DNA from: Streptomyces lucensis JCM 4490
GTDB lineage: Bacteria > Actinomycetota > Actinomycetes > Streptomycetales > Streptomycetaceae
NCBI RefSeq assembly: GCF_014650035.1
Contig: NZ_BMUE01000006.1
Coordinates: 62,001 to 126,000, forward strand
Length of the DNA stretch: 64,000 nt
Reading direction: 5' to 3'
A model generated the notes under the pieces. It was not told the DNA's origin and made no database searches. It saw only the letters and a program-made list of their open reading frames with translations. The position numbers and the translations under genes were made by a program. Shown here in pieces: positions 10,900 through 18,580 of the stretch (position 1 is the stretch's first letter; each line of letters starts with the position of its first letter).

Positions 10900-11145
10900 T
10901 CAAGGCCGTGTGCGGGACACCTGCCGACGCAGCCCCCATGCCCTGAACCGGCCGCTCACGAAGATGCCGACGCCGGCGGACAGCGCGATCAGCACGACGG
11001 AGGCCCCGCCGTCCACTGTGACGTGGTGACCCCGGGGCGCCGAAGCCGCCAGAAGAGCGCCGCTCCCAGCAAAAGCCACGGCGGCTACGGCAAACCCGAT
11101 CGCCATTTCAGCCCACCACATTGCCTGCGTCGGTCGATTCGCCAT
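10900..11145 (-). CDS. Small hypothetical membrane protein
   Basis: An 81-residue protein with two hydrophobic segments (about residues 12-36 and 48-66) separated by a short polar stretch, ending in a basic tail (RFRAWGLRRQVSR). No family was recognised. The start is uncertain: ATG at 11145 is used, but an in-frame GTG at 11163 is possible and neither has a well-spaced ribosome site. It sits in the accessory region, pointing toward the integrase remnant. Confidence 0.5.
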   Translation of the reverse strand: MANRPTQAMWWAEMAIGFAVAAVAFAGSGALLAASAPRGHHVTVDGGASVVLIALSAGVGIFVSGRFRAWGLRRQVSRTRP

Positions 11146-11403
11146 GGCGTGGTTGTACCTCACGCCTTCCCGCGGTACCGCAGCGAGGTACTTTCCCGCT
11201 CGCAGGTCCTGCGGAAGCTGACATCAACAGATGGGGACGCGGGCGGTCAGACGCGGTTCTCAGCGGCAGTTCAGCCGAGACCGGCAGCGAGTTGGCCGCT
11301 GTCCTCAGCTTCCCCTGATCGACCTGATGAGGATGAGGCAACACCTCCAAGCCGTTCCGCCGACCGCGCTTACACTGCCACTCACAAAGCCGAGGAGCAG
11401 AGC

Positions 11404-11655
11404 ATGGAGGACGACAGCATGGCGGATGTGTCCAGGTTCCCTGGGCGAACAGGTCGCGTCGTAGTGCTCGCCTTGGTGTCTTGCGGTTGGGTGGCCGCCC
11501 CGATCTCCACATTCATAGAGATGCCCCACATCACTTGGCCCGGATCGGTCCTGTTTCTCGTAGTCGGCGCGTTTCTTGCCCGGGAGTGGCGACGTGTCTG
11601 GCGTCGAGAGGCCCCGTACGACGTGCAGCGGCGGGCTCTCAAGTTTCCGAACTGA
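11404..11655 (+). CDS. Small hypothetical membrane protein
   Basis: An 83-residue protein with two predicted membrane helices (about residues 18-36 and 45-62) and a charged C-terminus (REWRRVWRREAPYD). ATG at 11404 follows GAGGAG at a good distance. No family was recognised. The 258 bp upstream contain no other ORF that looks real and probably hold its promoter. Confidence 0.55.
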   Translation: MEDDSMADVSRFPGRTGRVVVLALVSCGWVAAPISTFIEMPHITWPGSVLFLVVGAFLAREWRRVWRREAPYDVQRRALKFPN

Positions 11656-11806
11656 GACCGGTCACCCGTGGAACCGGGCGGATGAGTCGCCGCAGAGGGA
11701 ACCGCAGGATCGCCGCAGCCGTGACTGCGTCTGTGCGTGAGTGGAGGGACGAGGAGGGTTGGGGTGTCCTCGATTCGCCTGAGACGCCCGGAGGGTGCCT
11801 CGGCCA

Positions 11807-12187
11807 CTACGCCGACGTACAGGCGCCCGGCTTTCCCACACTGCCCACGGCGCGAAGCCTCCTATGGGCTTCCACTGCAGGTCCCACAACCCGTTGGGGC
11901 GCAAGAATCGCTATCTGGTAACGAAGTTCAGGTACTCCGCCCTCCCGATACGCCGCGCCGGCGTGGCGAGCACGCTCGTCAGCATCGAGGTCGATTGAGC
12001 TGCCGATGTGTTTGAGTTCGTTCCGCGTTCGGGTTAGCGCCGACAGGTAATCCCCGTACAACTGTCGTCTCAGATCGAACAGCCTGGTCGACTGATCGCG
12101 CTTCCAGCGAATTCGATCAGCAAGCAGTGTGGAACCGACGCCCATAACCGCGCCGAGGCCGGTCCCCCAGAGCGTCCCCCAATCCAT
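11807..12187 (-). CDS. Hypothetical protein, membrane-anchored with helical domain
   Basis: The 126-residue product starts with a glycine-rich membrane segment (WGTLWGTGLGAVMGVGSTLLADRI). A basic helical region follows (RWKRDQSTRLFDLRRQLYGDYLSALTR is the style, with regularly spaced Arg and Leu). Proteins of this layout are common in Streptomyces genomes and have no known role. ATG at 12187 follows a GGGGGG stretch. The last dozen residues (GKPGACTSA) look unlike the family and the gene may be truncated at its 3' end. Confidence 0.6.
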   Translation of the reverse strand: MDWGTLWGTGLGAVMGVGSTLLADRIRWKRDQSTRLFDLRRQLYGDYLSALTRTRNELKHIGSSIDLDADERARHAGAAYREGGVPELRYQIAILAPQRVVGPAVEAHRRLRAVGSVGKPGACTSA

Positions 12188-12244
12188 GCAAGCCCCCCGT
12201 TCGCCGGTTCCGACGTCTGCCCACCACTTCGCCGGCTCTGTTCA

Positions 12245-12571
12245 CTACGAGGGTGTGAAGCCGGCGGACCGGTCGAGGTGGAACGCGGGGCCCGTAGCCG
12301 TCGGAGTCCACCCCTCACACAGGGCAAGCCGAACGGCCGCAGCCACACCAGACGGCAGTACAGGCTCAGCCTCGCGACCGATCCAGTTGCTGGGATGCGG
12401 CTGACTGGTGGTGACGACGAGCGTCCTGCCTGGCGTGTCCACGTGCTCGACCGCGAATGTGCACGGCGACCAGGCCAGGCCCTGGTGGTACGTCGGCCTG
12501 CCTCGCAGACGCCAGCGGTAGGCCGTGCCATCGACAACGATCTGTCGTGATCCCTTGCCGGCCAACGCCAT
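12245..12571 (-). CDS. Conserved Streptomyces hypothetical protein
   Basis: The 108-residue soluble protein is rich in Trp and beta-prone stretches: VDGTAYRWRLRGRPTY, then AVEHVDTPGRTLVV and SQPHPSNW. From memory, close relatives are frequent in Streptomyces and always hypothetical. ATG at 12571 has a GGAGGGGG ribosome site. It points the same way as the gene at 11807-12187, 57 bp away, and the two may be co-transcribed. Confidence 0.7.
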   Translation of the reverse strand: MALAGKGSRQIVVDGTAYRWRLRGRPTYHQGLAWSPCTFAVEHVDTPGRTLVVTTSQPHPSNWIGREAEPVLPSGVAAAVRLALCEGWTPTATGPAFHLDRSAGFTPS

Positions 12572-12803
12572 GACGCCCCCTCCAACAGTGGCGATGCTGG
12601 CGAACTCGGCACCACCGTCCGTCTCAGTTTCCGTCTCGTCCAGCGCCGTTCACGGACGTTCAGACGAGACCGGAGGCGGTAGCCGGTCAGACAACCGGCC
12701 GCCCATGAACGCGGGTGAACGGCCCCCCCGTCCGGGAGCGAGCCGCGCGGGCATCGCCGCCTGTAGGCTCGCCCACCCGCCGCTGGTGAGGAGCAGGAGT
12801 GTC

Positions 12804-13211
12804 ATGGAGCTGGCGCCGTCGACGCTGAACCGTCTCGCGAACAGCGTCCTCGGGGCGGCCCCGGCGGCTGGGGCCATCGCATGCGCGGTGCAGGCCGACG
12901 GCGCCCTTTCGCGACTCGCGGCTTGCCTCGGCGCGATCGGGTTCGCGGTGATCGCTGTCAGGGATTACCGGCTCGGCGTGAGCTGCCGGCGCGCGACACT
13001 GGTGATCCGCGGATATCTGCGCACACGTGTCATCCCCCGAGAAAGCATCACGGGGATAACGGACTTCCCGGCGGTCAGATGGACGACTCACAGGGGGCGC
13101 AAGCGGTGGACCCCCATCACGGCGTTCGTGACGAGTACGGACGAGATCTCGGCAACCCGGCTTCACAAGGAGCGCGCTCTCGGGAAGCTGCAGCGGTGGG
13201 CGCGACCGTAG
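12804..13211 (+). CDS. PH-domain-like small membrane protein
   Basis: A 135-residue protein with two N-terminal hydrophobic helices (about residues 14-32 and 38-52). A beta-rich tail follows (RRATLVIRGYLRTRVIPRESITGITDFPAVRW) of the type seen in bacterial PH or YdbT-like domains. It ends in a basic helix. ATG at 12804 lies behind GAGCAGGAG. It is probably membrane-bound; its role is unknown. Confidence 0.6.
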   Translation: MELAPSTLNRLANSVLGAAPAAGAIACAVQADGALSRLAACLGAIGFAVIAVRDYRLGVSCRRATLVIRGYLRTRVIPRESITGITDFPAVRWTTHRGRKRWTPITAFVTSTDEISATRLHKERALGKLQRWARP

Positions 13212-13422
13212 GGGCCTGGCCCCGACAGCCATGAGCCCCTGCGGCCTGGGTGCCCCATCGGCCAGCAGGTCTCGATGTTCCTGCAAGTCCCCGCCGGACG
13301 CTGCAACCACGGACCGCATGGGAGCGTCACTTGCGGTGACCGAGCCCTGTCGCCTCCTTGGAGGGCATCCGTTGTCGGTACCGCCTCTGCCGCCGTCCCT
13401 GCTCCCGCCGCGTGGGCAGTCC

Positions 13423-14049
13423 ATGGCGGTGTGGATACGGCGCACGTTCCGCTCGCGCAAGGCGTTGTCGGGCGTCACCCAGTGGTTCATCGACTGGGGC
13501 ATACCGATCTTCCTGGTCATCGGATTCGTCTGGGTGTTCGGCGCCGGCCGCTCCGAGAAGGGCTGGAGCGGCATCTACAGGGTGTTCACGCTCATCGACC
13601 GGCCCGTGCACGTATCGTCCTGGGGCGCATCGATACTTGGCTGGCTGCTGGTACCAGCGCTGATCGGTGGAGTGGCAGGTCATGTGATCGCCGCCCGGAT
13701 GCAGCGGGTCAAAGAGATCGCGACCAACCAGCTGTTCCAACGAAGGGGCCTGAAACGCCGCCTCAAGCCACCGGGCAGGATCACCTTCCTCGAGTCACTG
13801 CATCTGAAGAGCGCGGAGGACCAGGAGTTCCTGGACCGCTACGTCAGACGGGCGCACCGGGGAGACTGGAAGAAGGCTCAGGACCACTGGGAGGTCCTCG
13901 TCCGAGACGTGCTCTGCACGGTCGAACTGGCGGAACTGGATCGCAACGAGGCGCTCGAATCCGCCGAGAGTGTCGCCCGCGCGGTGATGTGGGTGACCGG
14001 CTACCAGGACAAGTGCCTCGTGTGCACCGCACGCGCCCACCAACCATGA
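13423..14049 (+). CDS. Hypothetical membrane protein (DUF6313-like)
   Basis: About 208 residues with two membrane helices: WFIDWGIPIFLVIGFVWVFGAG near residue 22 and GASILGWLLVPALIGGVAGHVIA near residue 68. A long hydrophilic, charged C-terminal domain follows. The layout recalls DUF6313 proteins found beside mobile or signalling genes in Streptomyces. The frame is open from 13231, so the start is not settled; ATG at 13423 is chosen because the sequence before it lacks protein-like composition. Function unknown. Confidence 0.6.
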   Translation: MAVWIRRTFRSRKALSGVTQWFIDWGIPIFLVIGFVWVFGAGRSEKGWSGIYRVFTLIDRPVHVSSWGASILGWLLVPALIGGVAGHVIAARMQRVKEIATNQLFQRRGLKRRLKPPGRITFLESLHLKSAEDQEFLDRYVRRAHRGDWKKAQDHWEVLVRDVLCTVELAELDRNEALESAESVARAVMWVTGYQDKCLVCTARAHQP

Positions 14050-14070
14050 CCCTCCGGAAGGACCGTTCCG

Positions 14071-14343
14071 ATGCAGACACGAAGCGTCGTGGAGATCGCT
14101 CGCGCCGCCCTGCGCGAGATCTTTCCCACCGCTCCCGAGGACGGCCTTGACGAGGGGGCACGTCACCTCGCCCGCTGGGGAGTCGAGGGTCACGGAACCG
14201 GGCTGGGCAGCTCGGCGGCTGCGCTCATGTACATGGACCTGGCCGGTGCGGCCCAGGAGAGGCACGTGCCCGACGACGTCATCGCGGCCGGCGAGGTTCG
14301 CGCCGGCACCCGGACCTGGCGTGCCCCATCGCAACTGGGCTGA
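14071..14343 (+). CDS. Small hypothetical protein
   Basis: A 90-residue soluble protein (EIARAALREIFPTAPEDGLDEGARHLARWGVEG). It starts at ATG 14071, 21 bp after the preceding gene, with GGAAGGA in the gap; the two are likely one transcript. No family was recognised. Confidence 0.5.
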   Translation: MQTRSVVEIARAALREIFPTAPEDGLDEGARHLARWGVEGHGTGLGSSAAALMYMDLAGAAQERHVPDDVIAAGEVRAGTRTWRAPSQLG

Positions 14344-14474
14344 CCATGAGAGCCTGATCAGCTGGTCCGGGGGAGGCCGATGGAGCGCCGTCCCGCGCGG
14401 GACCCGGCGAGGCCGAGCGCCCGGGTGAGGACCCGTGTGAGGGCCCAGCGCGCACTGTCGTGGTGGACCGGACG

Positions 14475-14640
14475 TCAGAGGTCGAGCTGGTACTCGAACG
14501 TCGTGTGGGTCGGCGCATAGCCGAGCGCGTCGTTGATGCGCGTCATGTGCGGGTTGTTGTCGGCGGTGTCCGTCAGCAGGCCGCCGAGACCGGGGTGCCG
14601 TTCCAGGGCGTGCCGGACGGAGACGGCCTTCATCCAGGGT
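14475..14640 (-). pseudogene. GNAT acetyltransferase, C-terminal fragment
   Basis: Read leftward, the frame ends LLTDTADNNPHMTRINDALG, then YAPTHTTFEYQLDL and a stop at 14475. This is the typical end of GNAT-family acetyltransferases, where N-x-H-M-x-x-x-N-x-x-L-G-Y-x-P binds acetyl-CoA and substrate. The first two thirds of the domain are missing; similarity ends near 14640, just before the SUKH gene's promoter. It is a broken gene. Confidence 0.7.
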
Positions 14641-14672
14641 CGGCACGACGACCAGTGCTTAAGGATTGCTCC

Positions 14673-15242
14673 ATGTGGGTTCAGCGAGTGATCGAACTGA
14701 CCGGGTGGGAACCGCTCGGGATCTCCGTCGACTGGGCGGCGGTCGAGCAGGAGCTGGGGGTTCCGCTGCCGGCGGACTACAAGGAGCTGTACGAGGCGTT
14801 CGGCGGCGGCGTCTTCGGTGATTCCGTCTACTTCCTGGGGCGCGACGAAGGCCTCGGGACGTTCGACTTCCTGAGACAGTGGCGGGCCGACCTGTCGGTC
14901 GACCGGGACGCCGGGTTCGGGGCCGTCTCCGCCGTCGCGCCCTATGCGATCTACACGCCGGGGGGCAAGGGGCTGGTCGAGTGGGGCTCCACCGAGTGGG
15001 CCGACGAGTACTTCTGGCTGCTCGATGCCGAGCGGCCGGGCGATCACCCCATCCTTGCGCGGTCCAACGACGTGGGCGGATGGAATCGGTACGACATGTC
15101 GACGTCCGAGTTTCTCTACCGCGTCCTCGCGGAGGCCGATTTCCGGCCTTTCGGGATCGCGCAGTACGACCTCGGCGCGACGTTCGAACCCGGATCCGGC
15201 GGTCTTTCCGGGGACGGCCCGACTGAACCGTCAGTCCCGTGA
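14673..15242 (+). CDS. SMI1/KNR4 (SUKH) family protein
   Basis: A 189-residue protein with the SUKH signature near the N-terminus (VEQELGVPLPADYKELYEAFGGGVF) and the later WGSTEWADEYFWLLD and STSEFLYRVL segments. In bacteria SUKH proteins often act as immunity proteins for contact-dependent or polymorphic toxins, but no toxin gene is adjacent here. The frame is open from 14460; ATG at 14673 fits the family start. Confidence 0.85.
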   Translation: MWVQRVIELTGWEPLGISVDWAAVEQELGVPLPADYKELYEAFGGGVFGDSVYFLGRDEGLGTFDFLRQWRADLSVDRDAGFGAVSAVAPYAIYTPGGKGLVEWGSTEWADEYFWLLDAERPGDHPILARSNDVGGWNRYDMSTSEFLYRVLAEADFRPFGIAQYDLGATFEPGSGGLSGDGPTEPSVP

Positions 15243-15290
15243 ACCGTCAGGCCCGTGCACGGTCGCGCGTCACGCCCCGGACGGTGCCGC

Positions 15291-15644
15291 TCAGCCGTCG
15301 CGACCGCTCGCTTCCGCCTTAGCCCCCGCCCCCGCCCCCGCTTCCTGCGCCGCGTCGGCGATGGCCTGCAGTGCGGCGAGGTGGCGTTTCAGGGCCGTAC
15401 GGCCGGCCGGCGTCACGGAGAGCCACGTGCGCGGGCGCCGGCCGACCGCTCCCTTGCGGATCTTGAGGTACCCGGCCTCCTCCAGGGCGGTCGCGATGCG
15501 GCTGACGCTCGCGTCGGAGACCTGGCAGTAGTCGCGGACGGCGGCGAACTCCGCTTCGGCACAGCCGGCGAGGAAGGCCATCATGGTCAGCCGTGTCGGA
15601 TGGTGGATGACCTGGTCCAGTGCCGGCGGCACGGCGGGGTTCAT
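15291..15644 (-). CDS. Winged-helix transcriptional regulator (MarR/ArsR-like)
   Basis: A 117-residue regulator with one winged helix: HHPTRLTMMAFLAGC, then CQVSDASVSRIATALEEAGYL as recognition helix, then the wing RRPRTWLSVTPAGRTAL. The last 20 residues are Ala/Gly-rich. Its ATG overlaps the stop of the upstream membrane-protein gene (ATGA), so the two are one operon. The 9-bp inverted repeat at 16208-16230 in front of the operon is its likely operator, implying autoregulation. Confidence 0.88.
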   Translation of the reverse strand: MNPAVPPALDQVIHHPTRLTMMAFLAGCAEAEFAAVRDYCQVSDASVSRIATALEEAGYLKIRKGAVGRRPRTWLSVTPAGRTALKRHLAALQAIADAAQEAGAGAGAKAEASGRDG

Positions 15645-16144
15645 GCCGTGCGCTCCGACGCCTCGAGCGTCGCCGCCGCCTCGGAGCGGAGGGCGTTCCT
15701 GCGGGACTCCCGCCACCACAGGGAGCCTCCCGCGAGGACGCCCAGCGCGATCGCGCCGACGCTCCGTCCGAACGCGAGGAACGCCAGGCCGGCGACCGCG
15801 TAGGCGAGTACCGGCAGTCCTTCGAGGAGGAGACGCTGCCCCTTGCTTCCGCGCGATGGCCACGCGCGCACCCGCATACGCAGCGCGCGCACCGCGCACA
15901 TGACCGGGAAGGCCGCGAGCGTCGTGATCATGACGACCAGCAGTGCGGGCCGCCACGCCGCACCATTCGCCCCGTACAGGAGCGGGGCGGTGGCCAGGGC
16001 CATGCCGATTCCATGGGTGACGCCTGCCAACGGGGCCCACCACGATGCGTAGGGGGGCGGGGTGCTGGCGGTCAGCCTGGCCCGCTGAGCCATCCGTAGA
16101 TCGGCCGTCGCCCTGAACGCTCCCGTGTACTCATCGCGTGACAC
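15641..16144 (-). CDS. Membrane protein paired with winged-helix regulator
   Basis: A 167-residue protein with four hydrophobic helices (about residues 36-56, 62-86, 106-124 and 126-144) and a charged C-terminus. It is encoded directly upstream of, and overlaps, the regulator gene. Regulator/membrane-protein pairs of this kind are common in Streptomyces; the membrane partner is of unknown function. Expression should be set by the palindrome at 16208-16230. Confidence 0.75.
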   Translation of the reverse strand: MSRDEYTGAFRATADLRMAQRARLTASTPPPYASWWAPLAGVTHGIGMALATAPLLYGANGAAWRPALLVVMITTLAAFPVMCAVRALRMRVRAWPSRGSKGQRLLLEGLPVLAYAVAGLAFLAFGRSVGAIALGVLAGGSLWWRESRRNALRSEAAATLEASERTA

Positions 16145-16207
16145 GTGTCCCCCATCTCCCCGTGGTCCCGGAGTCGTTCGACTCCTCGGCTCTCATCAGT
16201 GTCGCAC

Positions 16208-16230
16208 GTACTTTTGTAATGCAAAAGTAC
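16208..16230. promoter_or_regulatory. Palindromic operator upstream of the regulator/membrane-protein operon
   Basis: GTACTTTTG (16208-16216) and CAAAAGTAC (16222-16230) form a perfect 9-bp inverted repeat around TAATG. It is strikingly A+T-rich for this genome. It lies 64 bp upstream of the leftward operon and 237 bp upstream of the rightward hydrolase gene. The rest of the 16145-16466 gap holds no gene; a direct repeat of TTACGGACT follows the palindrome. Confidence 0.75.
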
Positions 16231-16466
16231 TTACGGACTTACGGACTGGCAGGCTGACGGACCGACAAGCACCAGCCGGCTGAAAAGCGATGGGCCGCAG
16301 GCCGGTCCGGCTGGTAGCTTTCGTGCGGCCGTGAACCGCCCGAGGAGGTGAGACCCATGAACGCTGTATCCGTATGGGTGCTCCCCCTGTTCGCCACGGC
16401 CGGGCGATCGACATAGGTGTCGCCGGGAGCGCCTCACGAGCAAGGCACTCCCGAAAGGCACTACCT

Positions 16467-17231
16467 ATGCACTCTCTCCGTTTCACGGCCGAGACGTCGT
16501 CGGACGGCGTGGTCGAGCGCGACTTCACCGTGGGCGAGGTCCCCGGCGTGCTCTGGTCGCCCGTGTCCGGTCCCGGACGGGCACCCCTGGTGCTGATGGG
16601 TCACGGCGGCGGCACGCACAAGAAGTGGCCGGCGATGAGCGGCCGTGCGCACCGCTTCGTGACCGACTGCGGCTTCCACGTCGCCGTCATCGACGCGCCC
16701 GGCCACGGCGACCGGCCGCGTACCGCGCACGACGAGGCGGAGATCGCGGCGCTGTACCGGGCGCGGGCGGCGGGCGAACCGGAAGGCCCCGTCGTGGTCC
16801 GTTACAACGCCCATCTGGCGGAGCGCGCCGTACCCGAGTGGCAGGCGACCCTGGACGCGCTCCAGGAACTCCCCGAGATCGGCCCGGACGGACCGGTCGG
16901 CTACTTCGGCCTGAACATGGCCACCGCGATCGGTGTGCCGCTGACGGCCGCCGACCCCAGGATCCGCGCCGCGGTCTTCGGCCTGCACTGGCCCGATGCC
17001 CTGGCCGAGGCGGCGAGCCGGATCACCGTCCCGGTCGAGTTCATGCTCCAGTGGGACGACGAGCACATCCCGCGCGAGTCCGGTCTCGCGCTGTTCGACG
17101 CCTTCGCCTCGAAGGAGAAGACGTTGCGGGCCAACGCCGGCCGGCACAAGGAACTGCCCAGGTTCGAGGTCGGCAGCGCGGTCCGGTTCTTCGCCCGGCA
17201 CCTCGGCCGGGCGGTCGCCCCGGCCGCCTGA
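16467..17231 (+). CDS. Alpha/beta-hydrolase family protein
   Basis: A 254-residue cytoplasmic protein with the alpha/beta-hydrolase layout: VLMGHGGGTHKK as oxyanion-hole region, a DAPGHGDRP loop, and a late QWDDEHIP acid region. At the nucleophile elbow it reads GYFGLNMATAIG instead of G-x-S-x-G, with Asn at the position expected for Ser. Catalysis by the usual triad is therefore doubtful, although this variant recurs in a dienelactone-hydrolase-like family. ATG at 16467 follows GAAAGG. It faces away from the regulator pair. Confidence 0.8.
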   Translation: MHSLRFTAETSSDGVVERDFTVGEVPGVLWSPVSGPGRAPLVLMGHGGGTHKKWPAMSGRAHRFVTDCGFHVAVIDAPGHGDRPRTAHDEAEIAALYRARAAGEPEGPVVVRYNAHLAERAVPEWQATLDALQELPEIGPDGPVGYFGLNMATAIGVPLTAADPRIRAAVFGLHWPDALAEAASRITVPVEFMLQWDDEHIPRESGLALFDAFASKEKTLRANAGRHKELPRFEVGSAVRFFARHLGRAVAPAA

Positions 17232-17307
17232 CAGGAGCGGTGGGACGCCCGGCCTGACGGAAGCGGTACTGGCGCCCGGCCCGCCGGCCGGGCGCCGCCG
17301 TCGTGTC

Positions 17308-18201
17308 TCAGGCCGCTCGGCCAGGCCGCTTCCCGGGTGCCGCCACGGCGGCGGCCGCCTCGGCCACGTGTACCCGGTGCCGGGGCAGCGCCCTCCGGGG
17401 CGGCCTGGTCATGGTGATCTGGCGGACCACCTGCTGGAAGCAGGCCAGCGAGGCGAAACTCGGCAGGGCGGCGACCGCCGTGTCGACGACGTTCTTCGGC
17501 GCCGGTGCGACGCAGAGCGTCATGGCGATGGCGGAGAAGGCCAGGAGCATGCACCAGGAATGGAAGGCCCGGCGCTGGTGCAGCGCCGCACGGAAAATGG
17601 CGAGCGCCGCCACGAGCCAGGGGCCGAACACCAGAATGGGCCACCAGGAAACGACGTCACTGTGCGACTGGGAAACCGCCACGATACGCAATGGGTCGTA
17701 AGCGATGAGGCCGCCGAAAATACTCACGGCGGCTGCGACGACGGTCGCCAGTGCGGCGATGCAGTAGCTGATGACCCGGATTCCGCTCGGACGCTGCCGT
17801 GCGCGGACCTTGCGATGCCCTCGGCGAGGCCTGTTCACCGGGGGCAGTTCCGCTGTGATTTCCTCGAGGATCTCACGATGGCTTTTCGGGACCGGATCGC
17901 CGAGGTGGTCCTCCTTGCGGGCGGAGGGGATCCTGGGCTGCTGCTCCTCGATGGCGTCCCGCAGCATGAAGGCCAGTTCCTCCGCGGGATCCCAGCTCGC
18001 TTCCGGCGGGATCAGGGGCGCGTTCGAAGGCGCGCCCAGAGGAGAGTTCAGGGGGGAGCCGAGGGGGGAGTTGAGAGAGTGGTAGAACGTCTCGGTGGGC
18101 GTCCAGTGCCCGTCCCCGACGCTCTGGTAGCCGTCCGAGTAGTCGGCGGCCGGATCAGGGTAGTACCCCATTCGTTCGTGATACATGACGCGAATGGTCA
18201 T
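17308..18201 (-). CDS. DUF2637 membrane protein
   Basis: A 297-residue protein. A 130-residue hydrophilic N-terminal part includes a Pro/Leu/Asn-rich repeat (SPLGSPLNSPLGAP). The DUF2637 membrane domain follows from about residue 140, with four helices and the characteristic LIAYDPLR and WPILVFGPWLVAALAIFRAALHQRRA motifs. DUF2637 is best known from spread (Spd) proteins of Streptomyces plasmids and integrative elements but also occurs on chromosomes. It overlaps the upstream small gene by four bases. Confidence 0.8.
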   Translation of the reverse strand: MTIRVMYHERMGYYPDPAADYSDGYQSVGDGHWTPTETFYHSLNSPLGSPLNSPLGAPSNAPLIPPEASWDPAEELAFMLRDAIEEQQPRIPSARKEDHLGDPVPKSHREILEEITAELPPVNRPRRGHRKVRARQRPSGIRVISYCIAALATVVAAAVSIFGGLIAYDPLRIVAVSQSHSDVVSWWPILVFGPWLVAALAIFRAALHQRRAFHSWCMLLAFSAIAMTLCVAPAPKNVVDTAVAALPSFASLACFQQVVRQITMTRPPRRALPRHRVHVAEAAAAVAAPGKRPGRAA

Positions 18202-18422
18202 TCCGCCCGTGTGCCACTGAACCAGTATTCCGTGCTCGCCCAGCGTCTCGACAGGTCCCTTTCCAAGGCGCTCATGGTATCCATGAATTCCTGAAGAACG
18301 TCCTCGGTCACCTCGAGTGTCACGGGGAGGCCACCGTTCGACAAGGTCCCTTTCGCGGCTGCGGGATTGGACGCAGACAGATACGTGTAGGGGCCCAGCC
18401 GCCCCCTCATGGCCTTGGTCAT
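18198..18422 (-). CDS. Small hypothetical protein co-transcribed with DUF2637 gene
   Basis: About 74 residues (TKAMRGRLGPYTYLSASNP, then TLEVTEDVLQEFMDTM). The stop overlaps the ATG of the DUF2637 gene, so they form one operon. The start is uncertain: ATG at 18422 is used, the frame is open to 18476, and no clear ribosome site is visible. No family was recognised. Confidence 0.5.
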   Translation of the reverse strand: MTKAMRGRLGPYTYLSASNPAAAKGTLSNGGLPVTLEVTEDVLQEFMDTMSALERDLSRRWASTEYWFSGTRAE

Positions 18423-18580
18423 ATTCGCACTAACGCGGTCGCGTGATGATGGGGTGCGGGCCGAACGGGTGAACAATTAGCAGGACAAGTAACTTCGTCA
18501 TGTATCGGGTCGTGGGCCTATATGCAGCTGTGGCAGCCGTGGCAACTGTATGGAGACCGAGCCGCGGACCCGGGGCCCGG

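Larger units (their letters stand above)
10471..12636. mobile_element. Probable decayed integrative element next to tRNA-Ser(GGA)
   Basis: The segment starts with the motif at 10471-10490 and ends with CCGTCTCAGTTTCCGTCTC at 12618-12636. The two copies are in the same orientation and 17 of 20 bases alike. The same motif lies just inside both ends of the intact element at 31-44 kb. Inside are a broken integrase and four small genes. No second copy of the tRNA 3' end was found, so an intact attR is not shown. The limits are an inference. Confidence 0.4.

Noticed and set aside
10321..18480. One single large integrated island ending near 18480
   Set aside because: No att copy of tRNA-Ser(GGA) was found at the far side and gene types are mixed; only the 10471-12636 part has matching end motifs.
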